This document shows, piece after piece, positions 46,111-56,307 of a stretch of DNA of 64,000 nt (its first letter is position 1; each line of letters opens with the position of its first letter). The position numbers were made by a program, and so were the translations under genes. The DNA comes from Bufo bufo (lineage: Eukaryota; Chordata; Amphibia; Anura; Bufonidae): positions 163,649,183-163,713,182 of the forward strand of contig NC_053394.1 in NCBI RefSeq assembly GCF_905171765.1. Direction: 5' to 3'. The notes beneath the pieces are model-generated. The model saw only the letters and a list, made by a program, of their open reading frames with translations. It made no database searches and was not told the origin of the DNA.

Positions 46111-46596
46111 TGGAGGTATGTAGGGTGCTATATGTCAAGGGATCTTGCTTGTTCAAGCGCTTGGTGCCAGAGCTCTAAGTTGAAGCGGCCATTCTGTTAG
46201 ACAGCCAATCCACACCCCCGGATCAGTTGTGTGGTGTGAGTGCACTGAGAAATATGATGTTAAGAACAAGTAGAATATTTAAGAAGCACCTGTTCTACTT
46301 TTTCCCAACATAGAAGTTGGATACAGTGGTGAGGGAAAGGCCTTTTTTTATTACAGATTTTTTTATTTCCTGGTCCTGAGTGATGCATGCATGCTGGAAA
46401 TAGGGGCTCTCATACTAAGTTTTGCTAAGGGCCCCTATGAGATTTGTGTATGCCCCTGTTCAGCACACATGTATACCATACTTACCAACATTTAAAAATA
46501 AAAAATGGGGCAATTAAAGCCTGTGCCACCAAGTATTGTCCTGGAATGCCCACAAAACTACAGCTTTGGGTGGGGCTTTCCCCATTCTTTTCTAAA
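46111..46596. other. No feature seen
   Basis: Non-coding sequence between the L1 relic and the hAT-like end. Confidence 0.35.
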
Positions 46597-47171
46597 GTAG
46601 TGTTGAGCGCAAATATTCATAATACAAATTTTTATCGCGAATATCGGCACTTTGATAATTTGCGAATATTTAGAATATAGTGCTATATATTCGTAATGAT
46701 GAATATTTTTTTTTTTTTTGTTTGTTTTTTAACACAATACACATCAGGTGATCATCCCTCCCTTCTTCTAGCTTGTGGGCCAATGAGAAGGCTTTGTCCC
46801 AGCTTAGCAACATCCCTAACAACCAATAGAAATGTTTCCTACCCCTTCACTGTATAAATTAAGACACTCTCCAGCAGGCATTTTGTGGAGTTTCATGTGA
46901 AAGAGAGAGGAGCTTCAATACTGTGCTGTGCTTTTTGAAATTACATTCCAAATCGCATATAAATAATCCTGATAGTTGGTGTTAGATAGTAATAGGGAAT
47001 TGTGTAGCTGAATAGCTGATAGGGTCCAGTGCAGGGTGTAGGGTAGGTTATAGAGATAGTTAGCTTAAATAAATAATCCATATAGTTAGTGTTAGATAGT
47101 GTAAGTTAGTTAGGGAATATTTTAGCTGATAGTTTCCAGGGCAAGGTGTACTTTAGGTTAGATAGGGATAT
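46597..47171. mobile_element. hAT-like element end
   Basis: Begins AGTAGTGTTGAGCGCAAATATTC with CGAATAT/ATATTCG motifs, a start I recognise from anuran hAT elements. A repeated GTTAGATAGTGTAAGTTAG-like stretch follows. It is cut at 47172 by gypsy copy C. No transposase. Confidence 0.45.
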
Positions 47172-47765
47172 TGTCACGGATGTTGTAGGGGAGAACACCA
47201 AAAGACAACAAGAAGGAAGGGAAAAGACACCAGGCCTCACCGCTAGGGAAGGAAAAGGGTCACCACCTATAAAACCCTGCTCATGGCCCTAACTCCTATC
47301 CATATGGGCACCTCTCGATGGTAGATATGCCCATACACAGGAACCTAGAAAACCCTGGTGGCCCCTTAGATACCCTAATAGTAATGACAGGGCAGAGACA
47401 ACCCACTCCTTCCCTGGTGAAGGAACCAGCGTCTCGCTAAGGCCTAGTAAACAACAAAGGTAGGGGGGAATACAAAACACAACAAGCGGAACACTTAACT
47501 TCTGAGGCTGATGGATGATGGACGAACAGGACTTCACCACGAACCACACTCCAGCTCTTCCAAAAACCAAATGAAGCTATCCAGAGCAAGGAGTGATGAG
47601 TAAAGACAGACTAAATAGGGGGAGGTGAAGGTCACATGATCCACACCTGAACAGGGGTGTGGACATACCAGCAACACACAGACAAAGTGAAACCAAAAGA
47701 GGCTGTCAGATAACTAATGTGCAGATAATCTTTCAGACTTTCTCAAACCTGTCACCGGCGTGACA
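47172..47765 (-). repeat. 3' LTR of gypsy copy C
   Basis: Plus-strand ends TGTCACGGATG and GGCGTGACA. Related to the provirus B LTRs. Confidence 0.85.
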
Positions 47766-50390
47766 GTACCGCCCCCTTCTTTGGGTGACCTCCGAGCACC
47801 CAGGACCGACCTTATCAGGATGAGCTCTGTGGAATGCTCTCACCAGACGGCTAGCATTAACATCGGTCGGTTGGAACCCACATCCTATCCTCTGGTCCGT
47901 ACCCTCTCCAATGAACGAGATATTGGAGGGATCTCCGGAGAACTCGGGAGTCCACAATCCTGCTTATCTGAAATTCTAAATTGCCGTCCACCATGACAGG
48001 AGCGGGAGGCAAGGAGGACGGTTCAACAGGTTCAACACATTTCTTTAACAATGATTTATGAAATACGTTATGGATTTTGAATGCCTGAGGAAGTTCAAGA
48101 CGGAAGGCTACATGGTTAACAATGGCAGTGATCTTATATGGACCAATAAATCTTGGTCCCAACTTCCAAGAAGGTACCTTAAGTTTAATGTTTCTTGTAG
48201 ACAGCCACACAGAATCACCCACTCTCAGGTCTGGACCACTCATACGTCTCCTGTCAGCCGCACGCTTATACCTGTTGCCCATCTTTTCCAGGTTATTTTG
48301 GATTTTCCGCCAAATAGAAGACAAAGAAGAGGAAAATCGTTCCTCCTCAGGAATGCCGGAATTATGAGCGCCAGAAAATGTACCAAACTGTGGATGGAAC
48401 CCATATGCCCCAAAAAGCGGCGACTTATCAGTGGATTCCTGTCTATGGTTATTTATAGCAAACTCATCTAGCGACTAAAATAAAGACCACTGTTCCTGAT
48501 TCTCTGAAACAAAACATCTCAAGTAAGTCTCCAGATTCTGATTAGTGTGCTCCGTCTGTCCGTTTGACTGAGGATGAAAGGCCGAAGAGAAGAACAATTG
48601 TACATCCAGACGAGTACAGAACGCTCTCCAGAATCTGGAAACAAACTGAGTCCCTCTATCGGACACCACAGGGGGAATGCCATGTAGTTTCACGATGTTG
48701 TCGACAAACACCTGCACAAGAGTTTTAGCATTGGGTAGACTAGGTAATGCAATAAAGTGTGTCATTTTACTAAAACGATCAACAACCACCAGAATCACGG
48801 TCTTTCCCGAAGAATTCTGTAAATCCGTGATAAAATCCATGGACAAATGGGTCCAAGGTCTGGACGGGATAGGCAATGGAAGCAGAGATCCGGAAGGCCG
48901 AGTATGTGTCACCTTAGCACGTGCACAGGTACCACAGGCTGACACATAGTCCTCAATACACTTACGCAACCCTGACCACCAGAATCTGCGAGAGATGAGA
49001 TCGACAGTCGATCTGCTCCCAGGGTGCCCAGCAAGCACCGTACAGTGATGTTCCTCGAAAACCTTGTGACGTAATTCGTAGGGAACAAACAATTTCCCCT
49101 GAGGACAAGAGTGCGGAGCATCCTCCTGTGCCTCCAACACCCTGGCCTCGAGATCAGGATAAATAGCGGATATACCTACCCCTTCAGATAAAATGGGACT
49201 AGGGTCATTAGATTCACCCCCCCCCCCCCAGGAAAGCTACATGACAAAGCATCCGCCTTGACGTTTTTAACCCCAGGGCGATAAGTGAAGATGAAGTTAA
49301 AGCTAGTGAAAAACAATGACCATCTGGCCTGCCTTGGGTTCAGTCGCTTAGCTGACTCCAAGTAGGCCAGATTCTTGTGATCCGTAATTACCATAATAGG
49401 TTGCTCCTTCCAACCAATGCCGCCATTCCTCGAATGCCAACTTAATGGCCAGCAATTCCCTATTCCCCACATCATAATTCCTTTCAGCAGTCGAGAGTTT
49501 TTTAGAAAAAAAATGCACATGGGTGCCATGTACTGGGTGAAGGACCCTGCGACAATATTGCTCCTACCCCAACCTCAGACGCGTCAACCTCAACAATAAA
49601 TGGCTGAGACACGTCCGGTTGCACCAGAATAGGGGCCGAAGCAAAACATTCTTTCACAGCAGAAAAGGCCTGTAATGCCGCATCAGACAAGATAGAAATA
49701 TAAGCACCCTTCCTAGTCATGTCTGTTAAAGGTTTAACCACCGATGAATAATTCAAGATAAATTTACGGTAGTAGTTGGTAAACCCCAAAAACCGCATAA
49801 GCGCTTTCAGATTTTCGGGTCGATCCCAGTCCAACACGGCACGGACCTTCTCAGGATCCATACGAAAACCTGAGGATGAGAGCAGGTAACCCAGAAATTG
49901 CACTTCCTGTACAGCAAATACACACTTTTCCATCTTAGCACACAACTTATTCTCTCTTAGGATCTGTAACACCTGTCTCACATGATCCTGAGTCTCCATA
50001 TTAGGGAAATAAATTAGTATGTCATCAAGGTATACAACGACAAACCTCCCCACCAGATGATGAAAGATGTCATTGACAAAGTGTTGAAAAACCGCAGGAG
50101 CATTGGTTAACCCAAAGGGCATGACCAGGTTTTCAAAATGACCCTCAGGGGTATTAAATGCGGTCTTCCACTCATCCCCCTCCTTGATCCTTACAAGATT
50201 ATATGCCCCCCTCAGATCCAATTTAGAGAACACCTTGGCACCGACAATCTGACTAAACAAATCCAGAATCAAAGGAAGGGGGAAAGGATCACAGACGGTA
50301 ATGCGATTGAGCTCACGGAAGTCCAGACATGGTCTCAGGGTACTATCCCTTTTCTTTACAAAGAAAAATCCAGCAGCCAGTGGATAGGGA
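47766..50390 (-). pseudogene. gypsy pol of copy C, broken
   Basis: RT is open for about 300 codons (AGFFFVKKRDSTLRPCLDF near 50370; VVYLDDILIYF near 50030), then RNase H ([20 protein letters not shown] near 49350), integrase HHCC and core (49140-48475; SSGKTVILVVVDRFSKMTHF near 48810), the integrase C terminus, and a chromodomain (LQYLVHWRGYGPEDRMW near 47900). Frames change between RT and RNase H, in integrase near 48475, and just before the end. It is less decayed than provirus B. Confidence 0.87.
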
Positions 50391-50395
50391 AATGA

Positions 50396-50440
50396 ATTAA
50401 AATAAAAATAAAAAAAATAAAAATTAACCAATATTAATTG
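50396..50440. other. A-rich junction
   Basis: AATAAAAATAAAAAAAATAAAAATT joins truncated gypsy to the array. It could be a degraded poly(A) or the end of the element containing the array. Confidence 0.4.
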
Positions 50441-52395
50441 GACAGAGGTCCCATAGCAGAGAATCTGGCTTCACGTCAGCAAAGAATCAGTCTCTTCATG
50501 CCATAGCAAAGAATCTGGCTTCATGTCAGCACAGAATCAGTCTCTTCATGCCATAGCAGAGAATCTGGCTTCATGTCAGCACAGAATCAGTCTTCATGTC
50601 ATAGCAGAGAATCAGACTTCACGTCACCCACCACTGGAACAGGCCACTGTCACAAATTTAGGCCCCGGCACCCAGACAGAGGAGAGAGGTCCCGTAACAG
50701 AGAATCTGGCCTTATGTCAGCACAGAATCAGTCTTCATGTCATAGCAGAGAATCAGGCTTCACGTCACCCACCACTGGAACAGGCCACTGTCACACATTT
50801 AGGCCCCGGCACCCAGACAGAGGAGAGAGGTCCCGTAACAGAGAATCTGGCCTTATGTCAGCACAGAATCAGTCTTCATGTCATAGCAGAGAATCAGGCT
50901 TCACGTCACCCACCACTGGAACAGGCCACTGTCACATATTTAGGCCCCGGCACCCAGACAGAGGAGAGAGGTCCCGTAACAGAGAATCTGGCCTTATGTC
51001 AGCGCAGAATCAGTCTTCATGTCATAGCAGAGAATCAGGCTTCACGTCACCCACCACTGGAACAGGCCACTGTCACATATTTAGGCCCCGGCACCCAGAC
51101 AGAGGAGAGAGGTCCCGTAACAGAGAATCTGGCCTTATGTCAGCACAGAATCAGTCTTCATGTCATAGCAGAGAATCAGGCTTCAAGTCACCCACCACTG
51201 GAACAGGCCACTGTCACATATTTAGGCCCAGGCACCCAGGCAGAGGAGAGAGGTCCCGTAACAGAGAATCTGGCCTTATGTCAGCACAGAATCAGTCTTC
51301 ATGTCATAGCAGAGAATCAGGCTTCACGTCACCCACCACTGGAACAGGCCACTGTCACATATTTAGGCCCAGGCACCCAGGCAGAGGAGAGAGGTCCCGT
51401 AACAGAGAATCTGGCCTTATGTCAGCACAGAATCAGTCTTCATGTCATAGCAGAGAATCAGGCTTCACGTCACCCACCACTGGAACAGGCCACTGTCACA
51501 CATTTAGGTCCCGGCACCCAGACAGAGGAGAGAGGTCCCGTAACAGAGAATCTGGCCTTATGTCAGCACAGAATCAGTCTTCATGTCATAGCAGAGAATC
51601 AGGCTTCACGTCACCCACCACTGGAACAGGCCACTGTCACACATTTAGGCCCCGGCACCCAGACAGAGGAGAGAGGTCCCGTAACAGAGAATCTGGCCTT
51701 ATGTCAGCACAGAATCAGTCTTCATGTCATAGCAGAGAATCAGGCTTCACGTCACCCACCACTGGAACAGGCCACTGTCACATATTTAGGCCCCGGCACC
51801 CAGACAGAGGAGAGAGGTCCCGTAACAGAGAATCTGGCCTTATGTCAGCGCAGAATCAGTCTTCATGTCATAGCAGAGAATCAGGCTTCACGTCACCCAC
51901 CACTGGAACAGGCCACTGTCACATATTTAGGCCCCGGCACCCAGACAGAGGAGAGAGGTCCCGTAACAGAGAATCTGGCCTTATGTCAGCACAGAATTAG
52001 TCTTCATGTCATAGCAGAGAATCAGGCTTCACGTCACCCACCACTGGAACAGGCCACTGTCACATATTTAGGCCCAGGCACCCAGGCAGAGGAGAGAGGT
52101 CCCGTAACAGAGAATCTGGCCTTATGTCAGCACAGAATCAGTCTTCATGTCATAGCAGAGAATCAGGCTTCACGTCACCCACCACTGGAACAGGCCACTG
52201 TCACATATTTAGGCCCCGGCACCGAGACAGAGGAGAGAGGTCCCGTAACAGAGAATCTGGCCTTATGTCAGCACAGAATCAGTCTTCATGTCATAGCAGA
52301 GAATCAGGCTTCACGTCACCCACCACTGGAACAGGCCACTGTCACATATTTAGGCCCCGGCACCCAGACAGAGGAGAGAGGTCCCGTAACAGAGA
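50441..52395 (+). repeat. 141-bp tandem array, left part
   Basis: Twelve exact-period units (50691-52382) preceded by variant units built from a roughly 49-bp subrepeat (CATAGCAGAGAATCTGGCTTC...). Unit length 141 = 3 x 47, so two forward frames stay open through many units, giving artificial 47-residue repeats. Units differ at a few linked positions (CACAC/CATAT, CCCCGG/CCCAGG, CAGAC/CAGGC). Confidence 0.97.
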
Positions 52396-52601
52396 TTCAG
52401 GAATGGGCGTGTCTGTTTCCTGCAGCTGAGGTAGAAGGTGTGAGTGCAGCAGCTCCAGGAGACTTCCACCTCGTTAAGGCCCCAGGGAGATTTTTCAACA
52501 CCTTAATCCCCTGGGAGGGACCAGGCTTGTGGGGAGATTTTCCACCTTTCTCCCCAGCCCAGGCCCTGCCTCTCCCTAGGGAGCTGGTAGGGGCCTGGGC
52601 T

Positions 52602-53975
52602 ATGCGCTCAGGCAAGACCCAGGATCCTGCTTCCCGAGGTAGGCCGGCGGGAGGTAGGGGAGGCGAGTTACCGGCCTCTGCTCCATCTTCCGCTCCGGGG
52701 GTCAGAAGATCAAGCAAGGGTCATGTGGAAGTGTCCCCTGTGGCCCCCAGGGGCGAAGCCGTGAACATCGCCGGCAAGTCCAGGAGGGTGGACGATAACC
52801 CTCCTAAAGGTATGCGGGGTGCTCCTGGAGGTGGGTCGGGTTTGGTGGAAGCCGACTGTGGTACTATGAGGCCCAGGGAGTCGGTGGTCCAGTATAGCTC
52901 CCGTATTGCAGCCCACCTCCGGGAGTACGAAGAGGCTGGTAAGGCTTTAAACAAACTCCAGCATGATATAAAGGAGGAAAGACAAAAAGCGGACAGGGCC
53001 TCTAAAGTGAAGAGGCCTGAAATAGCGGCAAGAATAAGGGCCCTGAAGGTCGAGATAAGTGAAATGGAGAATAAAAGGGCTGACATCTTGAGACATAGTG
53101 GCCCATTTGAGGAAAAATTGAAAAACGAAAAGAGGTTCGCAGAGATGAACCAAAAAAAAGTTTCCTCAGATGAGGAGGATACCCTAGTGAGCCTGGGGGG
53201 ACAGTCTGCGGGGCCGGCGGATTCTGGGATCTGGCCCGAGCAGGTCCGTCTCCCCCCCACTAGCTCAGATGAGGAAGAAAGCAGTGGGGTAGGGGGACAG
53301 TTGATGGAACAGATACGTTATCTTGAGTCCCCCCGGGCTCATGTTGACGGACTTGTTTTTGGGGATGAATTGTTGGAAGATGAGCCTGCGAAAAAGAAAA
53401 AGAAACAAAAAGAGGCAAAGAAGAAACAAAAAGAGGCAGAGAAAAAAATCCACTATCCACTGCCCTCTGGGCCGGCTGCAAAGTCGGCTCAGGGGGCTAA
53501 CCCCATTTCCCCCCCTAGCCTGGTTTCTACAGTGGAACCAGAGCGTGGGAGTGGGGAGAATAGAGAGAATGTAGCGAAATGTAATTTGGTCTGTGAGAAA
53601 AAGATGGCGCCGAACGCCGACCCTGTTTGCAGTAGCAGGGGCGGCAAGATGGGAGTGGCTGAAAAGCCGCACAAGCTGGTGCCGATAGCAAAAGGAGGGG
53701 GGGGCGTGGCTGCTTTCAGTGTGGCCCCGCCCACCGCCGCTGCCTCCACTGGGATGTTGGATAAATGTCTGGTGGGGGTGCGGCGGTGTGACGATTTTGT
53801 CGCCGCCCCTCCTGCCTTGGATGGTGGTGTGGTCCTTGCTTCCTCTGCCCCCGTTGGGCCTCGTGCGCCTGTGTCTCCCGCCACCCCCTCCGCCTGTGTT
53901 AGTGCATCGGCGGTGGAGGGGGGCGGGGCCAGGGTGGGGGGGACATCTGCGGTCGCGCCTCTGGATGTACCCTGA
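52602..53975 (+). CDS. LINE N-terminal ORF (coiled coil, Lys-rich)
   Basis: The frame is open from the array, but the first ATG inside the LINE is 52602 (MRSGKTQDP), giving 457 codons. It has a Pro/Gly-rich start, a helical heptad-like section (VQYSSRIAAHLREYEEAGKAL to EISEMENKRADIL, about residues 95-165), acidic SSDEED clusters, a KKKKKQKEAKKKQKEAEKK tract and an Ala/Val-rich end. No zinc knuckle or enzyme motif. It may be an extra nucleic-acid-binding ORF or the detached N terminus of ORF1: only 47 nt, including a G-run, separate them. I do not recognise a known family. Confidence 0.6.
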   Translation: MRSGKTQDPASRGRPAGGRGGELPASAPSSAPGVRRSSKGHVEVSPVAPRGEAVNIAGKSRRVDDNPPKGMRGAPGGGSGLVEADCGTMRPRESVVQYSSRIAAHLREYEEAGKALNKLQHDIKEERQKADRASKVKRPEIAARIRALKVEISEMENKRADILRHSGPFEEKLKNEKRFAEMNQKKVSSDEEDTLVSLGGQSAGPADSGIWPEQVRLPPTSSDEEESSGVGGQLMEQIRYLESPRAHVDGLVFGDELLEDEPAKKKKKQKEAKKKQKEAEKKIHYPLPSGPAAKSAQGANPISPPSLVSTVEPERGSGENRENVAKCNLVCEKKMAPNADPVCSSRGGKMGVAEKPHKLVPIAKGGGGVAAFSVAPPTAAASTGMLDKCLVGVRRCDDFVAAPPALDGGVVLASSAPVGPRAPVSPATPSACVSASAVEGGGARVGGTSAVAPLDVP

Positions 53976-54022
53976 GGCGTGTCTGGGGGCGGGGGGGGGG
54001 TGGGGTTCATACGTCCGTCACC

Positions 54023-56293
54023 ATGTGCGGGGTGGCGGGTGCCGGGGGTCCTGCGGCTTCCTTCTCTGCCCCTGTCTCTTCTGCTGCTCATGCGCTCTTT
54101 GCTCCTTCCCCTGCTGCTGTCATTTTGCCGGCGGCGGGGGGGAGCGGGGCCTGGGCGGTGGGGGAGTCTGCAGGCATGCCCCTGGGAGAGCCTGGGGGCG
54201 TGTCCATGGGCGGGGATGGGAGGGGCGGAGCTCCTGCAGCCGTGGCTGCTACTTTGTGCAGGGCTGGCATGGCTGGGAGCAGTAGTGCCAAAGGGCACCT
54301 GCTCCAGCCAAGTGAGGACATTAAGGCAAAAAAGGTTGCAAAGGATATTGATGTGGATGTGGATGTGGAAGCCGAGGATGTGGTGGTAGGGACCACGGAG
54401 GCGGATTTGCATAAAAAGAAAAATATTAGTATCATTGCCCCAGCTGGCCCAGCTGTGTTTTTGAGGGCAGGTGAAAGTTCAGGGATTGTTCCGGGTCCTG
54501 TTGGGGGGGTGGATGCAGGGGTTAGTCCTGCTGCTGGAAAAGTGGCGGGCCCCCCCTGTGTGGCCCCCTTGGGGGGATCCGGGGCGACGTTTATGACTGG
54601 TGGGGGAGGGGGAGCCGGTTCTGCTGCCCCTCCTGCGTCCGTGGCGCCTGGCAGAAGTTATGCCAGTGTGGCTGCGGCTGTAGGGGGGGAGGGGCTGACT
54701 TCCTTGGCTTCCTCGCTCTCAGGGTCTGATAATGGTGACTTGCAGCGGCGACTGCTGGAGGCCCTCAAAAAGGGGGAGAGCTCCATTTCCGTAGAGGGGA
54801 AGAAGGTGGAATGTTCATTCTGGTTCAACAGACATGGCGTTCGGACCTTCCGAGAACAGAACGGGGGCGAGACCACCTGGTCTTCACCCACAACCGGCCC
54901 TGGAGCCAGACGGAATGTGGTCTGTCTCAAGTGGAGTAGCGATGAAGCTTTCCCTACTAGAAAGAGGGTAGTGGAGCTCCTGCTTGGGATGGGTTTCAAG
55001 GCAACCGACATCTTTGCCTTGATCCATCCTTTTGGCTCCAAGGAGTTTGACATCAGCTTTGTCCGGCCGGAGGGGCTTGAGCTCTTTTGGTCCGGATATG
55101 AGCTGGTGAAGAACATGCCGGACTGGGGTGGTTTCGTTGCAAAAGCGATAACCCGCCAGAGTGAGGTCAAGAGAGTGACCGTGCTGACCCATAACGAGTC
55201 GCTCTCTTGTATTGACATCATGACCTGGCTGGGAAGGTACGGAGAGGTCCAGGGAATACCAGCTAAAAACCTGGACGAGTTTGGCATTTGGTCGGGTGCC
55301 TGGACGTTTAATATCAAGCTTAGGCGTCTGGGTAGTACAGTTTCCCACATTCCATCATCTGCCTTTATCGGCCGAGACAGGATCTTGGTTTTCTACAGGG
55401 GGCAGCCTAAGCTCTGTCACAAGTGCGGCAGCCCCACACACTTTAGCGCCAGCTGCCAAGTGCAGAAGTGCGCGTTGTGTGGGGGGACAGGTCATCTTGC
55501 TGCATCTTGTGAGGAGATTAGATGCAACCTGTGTGGGGAGCTCGGGCACCCCTTCAGTCGCTGTCCTCTCTCTGAGGCCAATGCGGCCCGAGCTCATGCA
55601 GGAGCGGGCCGGGAGGTCCCTTCGGCTGAGGCGGATACTGGCAAAGGCAGTGGAGTTAAGGGGTCAGTGAGGAACCAGAACAACCCGTCCCGGCAGAGGC
55701 GGAGAGAGAGGCGTCAGGCGGAGAGGGAGGGGGAGGAACCCCGTCCTGGGGTGATGCCCGCTCCCTCCCAAATGACTGCCCCTCCTGAATCCGAGACCCT
55801 AGGGGGCAGCGAGCTGGAGGAGGAGATTGAGAGACTGGATCGGGCCGAAGAGACTCTGTCCTCGTACTACGAAAGTTCTGCAGAGGGTAGTGGGGCAGAG
55901 TCCCAAAGTAAACGGAAACGGCGTACTAAAAAAAGATCTGGCCCGACCAAAGTTGCCAGCGAAGGTGTAACCGGCTCCCCTCTGGAGCTCTCCAACCGGT
56001 ACCTCATCTTGGATGAGACCTCTGCCTCCTCTGCTGAGGAGGAGGTTGAAGGTGAGGGGCCGGGGGCGAAGGAGGGAGGGCCTTCAGGGGGCCCCGCGCC
56101 CCCCTCTGGTGGGGATGCCAGGTCCTCAGGAGGGGTGGCAAAACTGGGCCCTGAGACTGAGAAAGCCAGGAGTGGTGCGCAAAGGGAGGTGGTGGTGGCA
56201 GAGATGGATACCACTATCTCCCTCAAGAGAGGTCGTGCTGCTCTAGAAGGCAGCCCCGGGAGGGGGGAGAAGGATGGGAAGAAGGCCGTCTAA
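54023..56293 (+). CDS. Tx1-type LINE ORF1 with three CCHC knuckles
   Basis: 756 codons, intact. A low-complexity Ala/Gly-rich first 230 residues is followed by a folded part (VVCLKWSSDEAFPTRKRVVELLLGMG...; about residues 295-460) resembling the RNA-binding region of ZCCHC3-like/Tx1 ORF1 proteins. Three C-X2-C-X4-H-X4-C knuckles follow at about residues 465-515 (CHKCGSPTHFSASC, CALCGGTGHLAASC, CNLCGELGHPFSRC), then a charged tail with basic and acidic clusters. It would bind LINE RNA. ORF2 starts 14 nt after its stop, suggesting reinitiation-type translation. Confidence 0.88.
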   Translation: MCGVAGAGGPAASFSAPVSSAAHALFAPSPAAVILPAAGGSGAWAVGESAGMPLGEPGGVSMGGDGRGGAPAAVAATLCRAGMAGSSSAKGHLLQPSEDIKAKKVAKDIDVDVDVEAEDVVVGTTEADLHKKKNISIIAPAGPAVFLRAGESSGIVPGPVGGVDAGVSPAAGKVAGPPCVAPLGGSGATFMTGGGGGAGSAAPPASVAPGRSYASVAAAVGGEGLTSLASSLSGSDNGDLQRRLLEALKKGESSISVEGKKVECSFWFNRHGVRTFREQNGGETTWSSPTTGPGARRNVVCLKWSSDEAFPTRKRVVELLLGMGFKATDIFALIHPFGSKEFDISFVRPEGLELFWSGYELVKNMPDWGGFVAKAITRQSEVKRVTVLTHNESLSCIDIMTWLGRYGEVQGIPAKNLDEFGIWSGAWTFNIKLRRLGSTVSHIPSSAFIGRDRILVFYRGQPKLCHKCGSPTHFSASCQVQKCALCGGTGHLAASCEEIRCNLCGELGHPFSRCPLSEANAARAHAGAGREVPSAEADTGKGSGVKGSVRNQNNPSRQRRRERRQAEREGEEPRPGVMPAPSQMTAPPESETLGGSELEEEIERLDRAEETLSSYYESSAEGSGAESQSKRKRRTKKRSGPTKVASEGVTGSPLELSNRYLILDETSASSAEEEVEGEGPGAKEGGPSGGPAPPSGGDARSSGGVAKLGPETEKARSGAQREVVVAEMDTTISLKRGRAALEGSPGRGEKDGKKAV

Positions 56294-56307
56294 TTTAACT
56301 ACTCTTT

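Larger units (their letters stand above)
47172..50390 (-). mobile_element. Ty3/gypsy chromovirus copy C, 5' truncated
   Basis: The 3' LTR (47172-47765), polypurine tract, chromodomain, integrase, RNase H and RT follow each other on the minus strand. The element stops at about 50390 within the N-terminal RT and is joined to an A-rich stretch and the 141-bp array. Protease, gag and the 5' LTR are missing from the window. Sister to provirus B. Confidence 0.85.

Noticed and set aside
50441..52395. Array as the LINE's own promoter monomers, as in mouse L1
   Set aside because: The LINE's TSD lies at the array/LINE borders and the array continues in phase on the other side, so the array is the target.
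50523..53975. A single 1150-residue repeat protein
   Set aside because: The first about 630 residues are the 141-bp array read in frame; the unit is a multiple of three, so openness is automatic. The array exists independently of the LINE, and the junction is a TSD.
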